NCBI RefSeq assembly: GCF_011075055.1
Contig: NC_058141.1
Location: 11,479,639 to 11,543,638 of the forward strand
Source: Mangifera indica
Taxonomy: Eukaryota; Streptophyta; Magnoliopsida; Sapindales; Anacardiaceae
Direction of reading: 5' to 3'
Length of the DNA: 64,000 bases
A program made the position numbers and the translations under genes. This document shows positions 22,606 through 35,300 of this stretch, piece after piece. Position 1 is the first letter of the stretch. Every line of letters begins with the position of its first letter. The notes beneath the pieces were generated by a model. It was given only the letters and a program-made list of their open reading frames with translations, was not told the origin of the DNA and ran no database searches.

Positions 22606-24773
22606 GAGCCTGCAAGTACGGCTGGTCTCCTTTTCTTTGTCGTTACGGCATTCTCAATCCAACAATATCCTTTTCTAATTTTTTATACACAAAGTAATAC
22701 GGGAGAAGTTTGCTTAAAATAACTATTAATGTTGCTAGTGATTGGTTCAAAGTGAATAATTACACTGTGGGTGGGCAGTGGGAGAGAGAGAACGGATGGC
22801 AAACACAAAAAGAAACACAGTGAACGCACAACACACAGATTGTCGACCGACCAAAGACCGAAAAGGCTGCTAGTTTCATCATTATAAAGGGCTTAGCTAA
22901 ACCCTTTCAATTTTTAGCCTCTTCGTTTTCCTGCTGCGGTCAAGCCCCCACGTTCTTCCATACTCTTGGCTATTTCCACGCCACCCTTTCTGATTCCCAA
23001 GACCTTATAATCATTGTGTCTTGGAACACACTCCATCCCTCTGTCTCTTTCTCCTGCTGGCATAGCTCTCTCCTCCGTAAGTTTATAGGTTTTAGTTACT
23101 TGAAATCTTGAATTCATTACATTACAGAATTATTTATTATATTTTATGAATAAACTTGGTTATTCAGATCAACTAAATGGGTCTATGGGTTAGCCCTACT
23201 AGTAAGAGTTATAAAATTCTTATAAAGATTTAAAAAATATATAAATTTGAGAACAGTTAATACTAAAGTAAAGTTAGATTATTGAATTATTCAATTCATG
23301 GATTTGAGACCTATTAATGTTTGAATTATCTAGTTTAATAATTATGAGTTTAATAATTAAATTTAAAAATTTTCTCTCCAAACCTTAATATAAACAGATT
23401 TATTTAGATGAGATTTCTTGTAATAGAAAAAACTAAATGGGAATTGCAACGGTGGTTATATAATATATATGTTTCAATATTTTAGACAAGTCGGGTAGTA
23501 GAGATTTTGAATTGTGCCCACATTGTTGTAATTTTGGAGATATAGAGGCTGAGTGAGAGATGTCATCACTGTCCAACAACTCCAAAATTTGTCTCATTTC
23601 TTTGTTAAATTATGGTAAAGTCATTGATGATTGGTGGGGAATTAGACAACATATAAATTACGTTGGTTCAGGTTGTCTATAGCAACTTCTACATATATAA
23701 TGGCCAAAACACTACGAAATTATAAGTGTTTCTAATCACTTTTAGAATATGGCTCGGTATTCCGAGTTTCAAAAAACTACCTTTCTTTGTCCTATGCCAC
23801 GAGCTCTAGATTTTGCTGCAATCGGCTTGCTGGTTGGACCTAAAGAGGTTTCTATTTTCTTCTACTATGTGCATTTATAGTAAAAAGAAAAGTGGGACAA
23901 AAGAAGAATCAGAGCTCAAAGGTTTCGATCAGCAGGCCCCGGCTATACAGTTAGATAAGCAGTTTGGCAAACAAAAAGTAGAACAAAAGTCATAAAACCA
24001 GTTAACACAAAGTCAGTTTTAGTTGAACTGGAAAATGAAAAATTAGGATATTAATTGCGACAAATTTGGCCATATCAGCCTGATTTTGAGTGTTTTTTAT
24101 ATCGCAAAGTCACCAAAGAGGGAAAAGAGATACCGATAGAGTGAATCATAAAAAATAATGGTTACCAAAGAGAAAGAATACAATTTTGGGATATAAGTAT
24201 AATGTTTTTGAATTTTGAAAGGATAGTTGTTTATCTTAAAATATAAAAAACCTAAATAATGAGAGTGAAAAAATAATTTTTTAAAATTAAATAAGAAAAA
24301 ATTATTAATTTTTAAAGTTAAAATAGGAAAAAAAAAAATTACTATTTCTTCAAATAAAATTTTTACTTCTGATAAAAATAGTAAAATTTAATAGGTGGAT
24401 TGATATTTAAATTGTTGAAACTTAATCCATACGAGTTTCACAATATAGTAAACCTTAGATGGAAATAAGTCGTTTTGGCGTATTAATTAATGTATAGCGT
24501 TTGTCGGAAAGTGTAGTTATTTTACCTTATGGAGGGACGCACTATAGGCATGCATATTGTTTGTGTGTAGAATAGTAATTGGTTGAGATTGAGATGGGTT
24601 TGTGGTCACACGCATGGGTTGATCGTTTTATCTTTTCATCTTTTGTGTAGCTTTCTAAGTTGTGATGTTTTATTTTTAATGGAGTACTCATTCAAACATT
24701 TGATGATAGCTCCACCACCACTACTTCCATTACACATGACTACATCTATAGCTTTCTCTTGTCCTTTTTTGTT
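22606..24773. other. Spacer, bHLH upstream region
   Basis: The first kilobase should hold distal bHLH promoter elements. An isolated right end of family A (AGATGGAAATAAGTCGTTTTGG) occurs near 24455-24480 without a clear left partner. The open frames at 22914-23117 and 23813-23995 have no recognisable protein. I see no gene. Confidence 0.4.
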
Positions 24774-25318
24774 GGCCAAATGACTATTTCCCATCCAATA
24801 TTTGATGAAATTATAATTTTTATATTTTAAATTTTAAATTTGAAAAGTTAAATTCTCACTTATCATTTAATTCTATTAGTCTGTTTGGTTTTTTTGTAAT
24901 TGATTATTTGCCCTTTTATAAAAACTTATACTTATACCTCTAAAGATATCAAAACCCTAACAAATGTTATAATATTGTATTTCGTTCAGTTATTTAAGGG
25001 TGTAAATATTATTTTTTAAATTATTGAAAAATATTAAAATTTTAAAAATTTCAAAAAATTCTTGAACTTTTTTAAATTTTCAAATATTTCTAAAAACTTT
25101 CATTAACACCTTTCAAAAATTACAATTCATCCCAAACACATCTTTTTTAAAGGACAAATTGAATAGATTTTTTTTTTTTGACAAAATGATCCTTTTACCA
25201 TTTACTGAACAAAATTTATTAAGATAAGTAGATAACAGGTGAGAATTAGGCTTTCCGAAATTTAAAATGTGAGAATTATCAATTTGAAAAACCTTGTGTG
25301 GGAAACAGTCTTTTGGCC
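24774..25318 (+). mobile_element. Family A Mutator-like miniature element (545 bp)
   Basis: The left end is GGCCAAATGACTATTTCCCA and the right end GTGTGGGAAACAGTCTTTTGGCC, in good inverted match. The flanks are TTTTTTGTT on the left and an expanded T run ending in GTT on the right, a plausible but slipped 9-bp duplication. The interior is non-coding. Confidence 0.75.
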
Positions 25319-25988
25319 TTTTTTTTTTTGTTTATGACATCAATTAAACCCTGTCATGACGTTTTATTCTCCTCAGTCCTCATGCTTGTGCCTCTTCACA
25401 TTGGCGTACTCATTCATTTTACTTAATAACTTCTCTTCTTCTTCCTTATTATTGAGTGTGGCCTTTGAAGTCATCCATTTCTGGCACCCAACGCTTCCAT
25501 TAATAATCTCACTCTCTCTCTCTCTCTTTTAAATTAAGATAAAAGATTATCAGATCATTCTTTAAGGATATAGATGCCTTACAACTTACATAACACAAAG
25601 TAGCTATTGCTTATTGCAAGTCAAGAACAGAGGAAAGGGAAAATTCATTTTATGTTCCCTAAGTATTCTTATTATTAAGAATAAAAAAATTAAGGGGCTA
25701 ATCTGTTTTTTGATAGAGTTTTAAGCCTTAATTTTGAAGTAAACATATTCAGAGAGTCTATGAAATGTTGACCAAAATAGAAATATAAGCTATATTAATA
25801 ATAGAAAATTCTACATTTTATAACATAGATATATATTTAATGAAGATTTTCATATATTCCACTTAGTTGGACTAATAATGTCTATAACTCTATTTATTTT
25901 TCATCCAACAATTGCCATAATCATTGATTTTACAAAATGATAAGTTATACATTATCTTACTACCCAGGTTTCATACAATAAGTTAATA
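25319..25988. other. Spacer between two family A elements
   Basis: It holds a (TC)n microsatellite near 25510-25528 and AT-rich sequence. I see no gene or RNA. Confidence 0.4.
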
Positions 25989-26410
25989 GGCAAAAGACTT
26001 TTTCCCACCCAAGGTTAGGTGCATTTTCAAATTCCCACCCACAAGATTTTAAAAATCTAAATACTCAATCAACGCTGTCTAAGCTTCTAAACTAGAGAAG
26101 CTTGACGGTCAGAGGGAGAGGAAACATTGAGAGATATTCATTGCCGATAATGACATCAGATTTGATATCAAATATTTAAAAACTAAACCTTAAAGGAGAA
26201 CTATTATTTTTAAAATTTTGAGTTAGGGGAAATTTTTAAGATTTAAGGGAGAAAAATAAGATTAAATTTTAGTTTATTTTTAATATTATCAATAAAATGA
26301 CGATTTTACTTCTAAAATCGTTAATTTTAACTATATAAATGTTTAAAATTTTTAAAATTAAAAAATATAAACTTCAGATAAAATGATACTTTGGTGGAAA
26401 TAAATCCTTT
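25989..26410 (+). mobile_element. Family A miniature element, diverged right end
   Basis: The left end GGCAAAAGACTTTTTCCCAC is well kept. The right end, TTTGGTGGAAATAAATCCTTT, is a diverged inverted partner. The arms are AT-rich as in other copies. I could not identify a target duplication. Confidence 0.6.
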
Positions 26411-26972
26411 AATCCTCTTTTGCTATTACCTGAAATTCAACGGTGGTTTCAAGGAAGGCACTGATTCAATTTTTGTGACCTCCTCACCTGTTTTCAATGT
26501 GATTTGGGAAAACAGAGGGGCGAAGCTTTTGTCATTCACTGATATTATGGATATATATTTAAAAGTATATAATTAAATATATAGATAATATGTATGTATC
26601 TATGTACTTTAAAATATGTACGTATTATTGTATTATTATTTATGTAATGGATTAACATTATAAATGAAATATGAGAACCACTTCATATATAGGGTAATGC
26701 AATATTAATATTTCTATGGAGTAAATAAGTTGGATTGATAATCGAAAAATCAAGTGATTATCACTTTTACAATAAAATTATATATACATATTTTTTTATA
26801 TATAATTTAAGTATAAAATAATTTTTTATATATAATTAAATGATTTTAAATTAAAAATAAAATAATATTTAATGGTATAATGATATATTATTTATATATT
26901 TAAATTAAGTATAATATATATATGTATAGTGAATTTCTTTCGGTTTTAATACGCAGGAGCAGAAATAATTGG
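26411..26972. other. AT-rich spacer
   Basis: It contains a family D core near 26800-26900 (ATATATAATTAAATGATTTT, then AATAAAATAATATTTAATGG). There is no gene. Confidence 0.4.
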
Positions 26973-27300
26973 ATGCTCAATGGGTTGGATTCGAATTGAG
27001 CCCGTTCGAGTTCGAGCTCCAGCTCAATTCGAATGAGCAAAACGAGTCAGCTCTAAGCGAGCTCGAGTCAATATTTTTGAGCTTGAGCCGAGCTCGAGCT
27101 TGCTTATCAAAGTTTGTGAGTTAAAAATTTTGACATAAAATAACGTCGTTTTAATAATGAATTAATTAAAAATTCGAACTCAAAATGAGTCTAACCAAAC
27201 TCAAATTGAGTTGGAGTTTGAGCTCTATTATATATAAGCCGAGCTGAACTTAAGCTCAAGTAAACTCAAATTTGATTCAATTCGAATCCAACCTTACTTA
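26973..27300. repeat. Family B miniature element with GAGCTCGAG words
   Basis: The left end GGGTTGGATTCGAATTGAGC and right end ATTCAATTCGAATCCAACC form clear inverted repeats. Inside are repeats of GAGCTCGAGTC and GAGCTTGAG words and the conserved central segment AAAATAACGTCGTTTTAAT. The layout matches hAT-like miniature elements. Target duplication is not clear in this copy. Confidence 0.65.
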
Positions 27301-27552
27301 GCTTCATCCACAAGTGCCATGTACTAGGAATATTTATAAAGTCATTTGTGGTCCATCAAAAGGATGCCCACCAAAACCTATCTAGGGTGCAGTTTTTTAA
27401 TTAACATATAATATTTGTACTGAAGTAGTGGTTCTCACAAGATCATGGCATTTGACAGACTGCAATCACTATAGAAGAATAATCTTAAATTATACCCACC
27501 ATCTCTTGTGCATAATTTTTCCAATGACGAAGCAAACCATTGATATAAAATA

Positions 27553-28256
27553 GGCCAAATGACTATTTTCCACCCTAGTTTAGACCAAAGCTAACTTCTT
27601 ATCTTTTCATTATAAAAGAATCTAAATATTTATCCATTTGTTAAATTTTATTATTATCATTAAAGATAAAATTGTTATTTAATAAAAATATTCAAAAAAA
27701 CTAAAAATCTATCATATTTTTACCCCTAAATTTAAAAATTAATAAATTTTTCCTATGGTTTTTTTAGTACACTATCGATACCCAGAGATGACAATGTTCT
27801 CTCTCTCTCGGTCGTGTTCCATTTTCTTCCATTATTAGCATATGAAGACATGATTCATCTTTGTCAAAGATGAAAAGGACATGTCATCATCATTGTGTCA
27901 TTGTTATCGCATCGTCTTTGTCTCTCAAACAACAATGGCGTATTATCTTCTTCGATTACTTTCTTGAGTCAGTGATAACAGAGAATAGAAGTGAAAGAGA
28001 GAGAGAACATGATTGTTGCTGCTACTGAATATTGATAACAATGACTAAAAAAACTCCGAAAAGAAATGTTTATTTTTTAAACTTTGAGTGATATGTATTT
28101 ATTAGATTTTTAAATCTAAAAAAAATATTATAAATTTTTAATTTTTTTAAATATTTTTATTAAATAACAATTTTATTTTTAATAATAATAATAAAATTTA
28201 ATAAACACATCCGTATTCGAATGTCCAAACTTTGGGTGGGATACACTTATTTGGCC
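27553..28256 (+). mobile_element. Family A Mutator-like miniature element, complete (704 bp)
   Basis: The left end is GGCCAAATGACTATTTTCCA and the right end GGGTGGGATACACTTATTTGGCC. A perfect 9-bp duplication TATAAAATA flanks it (27544-27552 and 28257-28265). The arms are AT-rich inverted copies; the centre has a TC-rich stretch (CTCTCTCTCTCGGTC) and no gene. Confidence 0.88.
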
Positions 28257-28265
28257 TATAAAATA

Positions 28266-31200
28266 ATATATTTCTATAAAATCTTAAAGCCTTTCTGATG
28301 ATCATCTTATTGAAGATTCCAAGGATGTCATTTCAGCGTATACTGATGAGTTCCTCTTTATCTAGAATTAACTGTGACAATAGACGGAGGAATTTGAATA
28401 CAAATATAATATTGCTTTTTGGGAGTTGAAGCAAATAGCAATAATATCTCTCCAGACTCCAGTCAAACATTCCTACTTTCTAACCCAATATCTTGTCGTT
28501 TCAGTGAACAAGTCTTTTTAGTCATCATTTACAAACAATTAGCTTCGTTCATTTGCAAATTATTTTCATTTTAATTTAGGTTTAAAAAATTTTAAATCAA
28601 ATAAAAAAGTTACATCCATTTATCTAATATTAATATTAATTATTAATATATATAATTTTATTATAAAAATAAAGTATTATGAAAAAATTTGCAATGCCAA
28701 AGTCTTAATCCCCCACGCAAGTACGTAATCTGATGTAAATGTATACAAAAACTGATACACTGAATCTTTCAAGTCTTTTATGTCTGCTTGCTGGTCGCTC
28801 TTGTCCTTATACACTGACTGGATCCAGCTTCCTAAATCTCTCTTTTTTCTTTAAACAACGTACTGTATCATACAAATACAAATGCTCACTCATGGCATCC
28901 ACTAACTCATATAATCCATGATTCATTCCCTTCAGTAAAAGTTGTGAATCATAAGCATACTGTGCAGTAATACTTGATTGACGAAAAGCTTTTACATCTC
29001 TCCCTTCAAAAATGAGCAAGTAAAATACTGGATTAATCCATTGTTAGACTTCAAATGAAAGGAAGAAAAATCTATGGTAGATTTGATTTGAACTCCTCCG
29101 TAAAGGAGTCTTGGTTCATTAACTTAATTAACAATTATTTAGCTAGGCTAGCTGTCCTAATCGCGTGGATGAATGAGTATTAATTCCTTTGTCTTGTTGG
29201 AGGCAATTCCCATGATTAATTAGTCAAAATAATTACTTAAATTTCCAATATAATGCATCTCCATTATGGGACGCTGCATTTCTCTGCAATATCTAATCAC
29301 AAGCCCACTTCCATAACTCTCTTTCATACCCACAAAGTACAAAATATTAATGACTAATTCCTTCTCCCATGCCGAAAGTAAGTTCCACTTCCTTTAATTT
29401 TGATTTCCATCAAATTCAGCAAAATTCTAACGCAAGATAAATGTTATCAGTGTGTTTTTTTTATCATTACTTCGGCCTATATAGTAACTTCCAACCCATT
29501 TTATAATTAGGTTTGCAATATTTTTGCAGCTGTATAGGTTTATTTTTTCATAATCATTCATAAGCATGAACCAAGAAGAAGAAATAAGAAAATCAATTCA
29601 TGCTTAAAGTGCAAGTGAAGGCAGTGGGGATAGTGCTTGCTTTAAACAGAACGCTTTGTAAATTTAGATGACGATCGTCACATGTATTCATCATGGCGGG
29701 ATAAAAAGAATATATGTCGAAAGTTCTGATTTTTGATGGGTAATAATCTGGAAACAAAAAGTCAGTGGTGCAGCGAAATGATTGTGCATGCATGAGTATG
29801 AGCATGGCTGAGTATTCCTTAAGTTTTAAAATTGTAGTAACTTGTTTTTATAAAATGCTTGATTAAATTGACATGCCAGACAAAAAGAACAATAACTCGA
29901 AAGGTCATTGATTTGCCAGTCGTTCACACTGACAGGGGTGTAGGTAATTCTATTTGAGATAGTTTGAAAGTTTTTTTTAAAACAAATTAAAAACTAGTGA
30001 AAATTTTCTAAACCAAATTAAATTATTTTAAGTTTCAAATTAAATTAAACTATACTGAAAATATATTGTTTGGTCTGATTGATTTCTATTTGAGTTAATT
30101 AAAATCATCCTTTTTTTAATATATATTATTTAATAAAATTAATTGAATTATAATATTTGAAAACATAATATAAATATGTAAAATAAATAAATAAATAAAT
30201 ATAATATAATATAATATAAATATAAATAAAATGATAAAATAAATATGAAATGAATAAATTGTACATCTAATTATTTATTAAAAAATTTATCAAATATAGT
30301 TTCATATATATTTTATAAAATTATGGGTTATGATTTGATTCGATTTGAAAATCCTCCAAACTGTAACTTAAATTGAAAACTATTTTTTAAAAATTTTATC
30401 AATCCAATCTAAACCAAACCGAAATTTTTAAGCAATTTGATGTGATTTTATGATTTGAACTGAATTATACAAACCCCTATACATTAGTATGAATTTTGAG
30501 ATATTTATTTTGGCTTAACTTGTCTTAAAGATTTTATGATACATGGTTGGCTGAATTTGTCTCACGTGAGCTTTGATAAAATTATAATTTTTCATTTTCT
30601 ATATTTAAAGAATTTATTTGCACTAAATCTTTTAAATTTTTTATAAAATTTTTCAAAAAAAAAAAAAACCCAGTATCTTATTGAAATTAAATAATAGTTT
30701 GTATACAAAGATTTATAAAATTTTTATCTACTCTTAATTTAAAATTATAAAAACTAAATATTAATGTTTTAAGAACTAGATTGAGTTTTAACCTAATAAA
30801 GGCCCAGTCCAAGTCAACCCTTAGTCTAACTGGTCAAACCAACAATCATATCAAATTATTTTAATTATTGCAAATAGTAGGGGTTGGATGAGAAATGATT
30901 GGGGAAACTACAATATCATAAGGTTGGGGTTGAAATAGAAAAATTTCAATAGTTGTTGCTTGAAAGCTATTGTTGGTGTCTCTGACAGTTAACGTTTGTG
31001 CAACCTACCTTTGGGCAAACGTCATGAGAGCAACTTTCAAGGGGAGCTAACGACTTTTAAAGTGACAACTTCTAGATCTAAAGGCATGACTCATGGCTTG
31101 AGACATCAAGTGGGGTGATGAATGTTTGTGTTTGAGCTCTAAAGCTTGTATAAGTAGTAGCCAGACGCCTAACAACTTCTCATGAACTCACACGACAATG

Positions 31201-31881
31201 AAATTGAACTTTTTCATCTTGACAAAATCCGACAAATATAGCCAAGTCATAGAAGTTATGTGTTACGGATCAAGGCGACACAACTAGGTAATGGCTAGAT
31301 CCAATGACTCCCCTCCAATGTTTCCTACAAGTTAAAAGATGAGGTAAGAAAAGAAAAAAATAATGGGATGAAAAAAGAAAAATATAAAATAGTTAGGATG
31401 AAAATATGATTTGTATATACTATTATAGATGTAAATAGAGCAAATTTTATTATATATAGTATAAAGTAAACAAATAAAAAGAGAAATGTTACGAAAAAAT
31501 ATCTTTTCATCTGTTATAATAAAAGAAAATTGGTCATATCACTTATTAGTTGAACATCCTTTTATGACTTTGAATATAGATGTATTTAACACATTTATAA
31601 GAGAGTCAAATTTTTGAACTTATAAATTGGTGTATATTGGTTATAAATACCTCTCTCCCTTTGTAATTTGATAATCCGATTTACATAAACTCATATTTTT
31701 CTCTGAATTATTATTTCATTTCAATTCTCTTTTATTTTTGTTTAATTATATATATAGCAAGAAATAAATTTTTGAAATTTTAAAAAGTGTAAAATTCCAG
31801 TTTATCAAAGTTTGGGTGGGACAAAGTTTGGGTGGGACAAAGTCAATTAGCCCACATCGTTTCTTCTTATCTATATATTAA
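28266..31881. other. Spacer with one uncertain coding fragment and a solo repeat end
   Basis: Mostly AT-rich. A minus-strand open segment at 28807-29050 is described separately. An isolated right end of family A near 31803-31850 has its subterminal unit duplicated (AAAGTTTGGGTGGGAC twice). An (AATA)n run lies near 30183-30200. I see no other gene. Confidence 0.4.
28807..29050 (-). other. Unrecognised open segment, possible exon or gene relic
   Basis: The minus strand stays open for about 75 codons to a stop at 28807, with non-repetitive composition. It includes GMNHGLYELVDAMSEHLYLY followed by DTVRCLKKKERFRK. A CAG acceptor-like site lies just upstream (CCAG|TATTTTAC). The first ATG is at 29019. 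I do not recognise the family and see no partner exons, so it may be a relic of a lost gene or chance. Confidence 0.2.
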
Positions 31882-32349
31882 GCGGCGTTTGGTTTGAATA
31901 ATGTTTTATTATCAAAATAGAAAGATTATTTTAAAGATAAATTACTGGGTATAAATAATTATATTTTTGATAAAATTTGATAAGTATAAATAATTATTTT
32001 ATTTGATTAAAGGTAATAAAATATTACTAGTAAATTATTTTACTTAAATGCCCTTAAATATAATTATTTTTAAATATTTTTTATATTATTTGTCATATTA
32101 ATTAAAAATAAATTTATTTTTGTCTCAAAAAATTAATAAATTATAATATAATTATAATAAAATCAAGATTGCCTTGGAAATTTTTAAATACTTAAGGTGA
32201 ATGTGGTAATCAGATTACCACCTATATTACCTGTCACGTCAACATTGGTAATAGAAGATTACTGTAATTTTTTATTACTGACAAACCAAACAAGGGAATA
32301 AAAGATAGATTACTAAGGTAATCTTTAAAAACTGGAATCAAACAACCCC
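31882..32349. mobile_element. Family C Tourist-like miniature element (468 bp)
   Basis: The left end is GCGGCGTTTGGTTTGAATAA and the right end AACTGGAATCAAACAACCCC, in inverted relation. The flanks TAA on both sides (31879-31881 and 32350-32352) fit the 3-bp duplication of PIF/Harbinger elements. The interior includes GGTAATCTGATTACC-like palindromic parts (AATCAGATTACCACCTATAT). There is no gene. Confidence 0.65.
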
Positions 32350-35300
32350 TAATATATTGTTATATTTTACCGTATAACTATGAAGTGAACTGTTAGCTTC
32401 TTAAACTATGTTTAGAAGGAACAACAAAAGTTTAGAATTTACCTAAATCAGATATATTAATTAGTTATTATTATTATTATTTAGCATGTTGGTTCAGTTA
32501 ATTTTGTACTCAACTAGCAACTCCAGTCACATAAATATTAACTTGGGCCTAAAAAACCTGGCAAAAACAAATTTTTTCCTGCCTGCTATATCTAATTAAT
32601 TGAATTTGTCTCGTACGTGAGTAATAACGTTGTTTCATTTGAACCAAATAAATCTAAACATAATTTAGAAAATTATAAATCCAAATTCTGCATTTAAACT
32701 TTGCCATCTTCACATTTGCATACATGTATGATCAGGGCTGTGCTTATGGACTTAGCTTAGAGTGTATAATCTACCTTGAGCAACCAAAAGCCCACAGATT
32801 CCGAAGCGGCAACAAATCCGAATGCCCATTCAGCAAAATCCACTAAGTTGATTGATCCAAGCTCTCTCCCTTTCCCGTGGGCTGACAAGAAACTAATTAG
32901 CCGAAATAGGTGCTTTTCAACCAGATTAAAAGGAGCCCACTGCTTGCAGCCATCGGAGCTGAGCTGATATTATTATTAATCTAAATTGGATGACCACAAA
33001 TTGTAAAGCTTAAAAACTGAGTTGACATTGACAAGACTTTTTTATCATTGTAAGGATATTTATCTATTTTTACAAGATTCATGATAAAAAAAAATGTCAT
33101 TTTTATTAATTAATTTTTTGATTACAATTGTTTTCATAACTATGACAATTGGTTTTATGTCACTCAGTCTAACACTTAACAAGAGAGATGAAGGCTTCTT
33201 GAAGAAGCCTGAAGTCGCTTAAGGCAAAGTGATGATCCATGTTTGAGTCATGGGTTCTTTTAATGGAACAATTCTAATCAGTCACATGTCATTCATTAAT
33301 GAAGAGAGACAAAGAGTTTATGAATCCTTACACTTTAGATATTAGGGAAGAATTTTTATACGATCAAAACTCATCTTTAATTAAATAAACTCACAAATTC
33401 GACATCTAACAGACAATATAAAGACTTGTCATTAACTTGCAGTTTAATTCAAGATGCAGACATGAACAATTTCTGTCCAGAAGTAACATAAAGAACTAAA
33501 ATTGACATTTATTATAAGTTTTGCAAACATTTTAATATTAAATACAATTTTCTATTATCATGAACCACTTTTATGAATTCAACAATTACAATTAAGTTTG
33601 GATATGACCCGGGCCAACTCATTTTCGAAAGTTTATTCGATTTGATTTAGTTAGTTTTAAATTCGTTTAATTAAAATTTAAATATAATTTAAACTGAAAG
33701 ATTTAGCTTGTTTTTTAATTTAAGCCGAACTCGAGTCAAGGTGTATTCGATTAGAAGCTGACTCGAATTCAATAGTTTAAATTTGTGATTTGAACAAGAA
33801 AATTTGAATATTATTTGAATAAAATAATGTTGTTTTGTTAATGAATCATAAACTCGAGTCACGAATCCAGTAATTCGAATCAAACCGAGATATAAATTCA
33901 AACAGTTAATTCGAGTTATGAAATTGAGCTAAACTTTAACCAAACTGAATTAAGTTATTTTTTATCCAAATCGAATTCAAACCGGATTTAATTTTAACAC
34001 GATAAACTCAAACTAAATTTAAGTCAAACTATTTTATGTCTAAACTGAATTCAAATAAAGAAGTATCCATACTTGATTCGATCCAAATCTACTCCAAAAT
34101 ACATTTAAAGAGTAATTATTCTCCCGCCATATTAAAAGCGCACACATGTCTAATAACGACAACCTATTAAGAGTCATGATTCAGTATTTTATCCTTGATT
34201 AACTCTAGATGACATGAAGATAATATAAATTCAGGCTTCATCCACCTTATATCCAGTGATCTTATCCATTAGCATATCATTCTCTACCAATGCCCTGGAC
34301 CGAATGAAAGAAAAAGATAAAATTAAGGGGGACAAAGATGGCACGAGAAAAGATTATGAAAACCTTATTGGTTGAACGATGTCAATCTAGAGGGAGAACT
34401 TTTTCCCATCCGTAGGCAACTGTAATAGCGACACACGTTATCTTATATTATGCCTGTTCATCAATGTTTAGCTTTGGCTGAACAGGTATGGGGGACATCA
34501 GGAACGCAGAACAACATAGCATTTTGACTCTGAGGTAATCTATATATATAGCCAACATGATGTTATAGAGTATAATAAAACAATGCTGAACAGGTCCTTC
34601 TTCGTTCACAAGTATACAAAATATATATACTTGCAACTGTACTCAGGCAGGACAATATACTTTTATCTGTGATGGGTACCAAAGAACTGTATCAATTGAG
34701 AAACATAAGGTGCAGAAGGGACCATTACAGATAATAAATTACGCAATGCACCCAGGTGGTTTAATTACTTTATGCGCTTAGTGATATATTTCGATTAGTG
34801 TCATAGTATATATTAGCTCATGATAATTAAATGGTGTCTTATATAATTTTTATATTGTATATTACATGTTATATTGTAATATAAGATATGTCTTTTTAAA
34901 AAATTAAAAAAAATAATAAAAAATTTTAATTGTTATATTATTACCTTAAAAAAATATTATATATTTTTTAAAAATTTTTAATTTTTTAATATATTTTTGT
35001 TGTACCATCACTTCTTTAAAATATGTACCCATACAATTATAAATATGATAAATTTATTATATTATATAATACCTATCATTTTTTCACCTCTTGTACTAAA
35101 GATTTCCCTACATTTCTTTTTCCATTTCCTTAATTTGGGTAGGCTAGAGCAGCTCAATGCTCGAAAAATCGGAATATTGAATGCTGACAGTTCAAAGATA
35201 CCAAAGAAGCTCAACTAGGAAGAGAGAGAACCTTTTACAAAGACTTTTCCTAGATTCCAGGTGATAGCTTCACGATAAGAACTACGAAGAAGTGGAGACT

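Noticed and set aside
31849..31880. A sequence like the plant snRNA upstream element (AGCCCACATCG) followed by TATATATTA
   Set aside because: The spacing to the TATA word is only 12 bp, shorter than the roughly 25 or 35 bp of Pol III or Pol II snRNA promoters, and a Tourist-like element, not an snRNA, follows.
32776..32967. 63-codon plus-strand frame
   Set aside because: Composition is coding-like but there is no domain, no splice context and no recognisable family.
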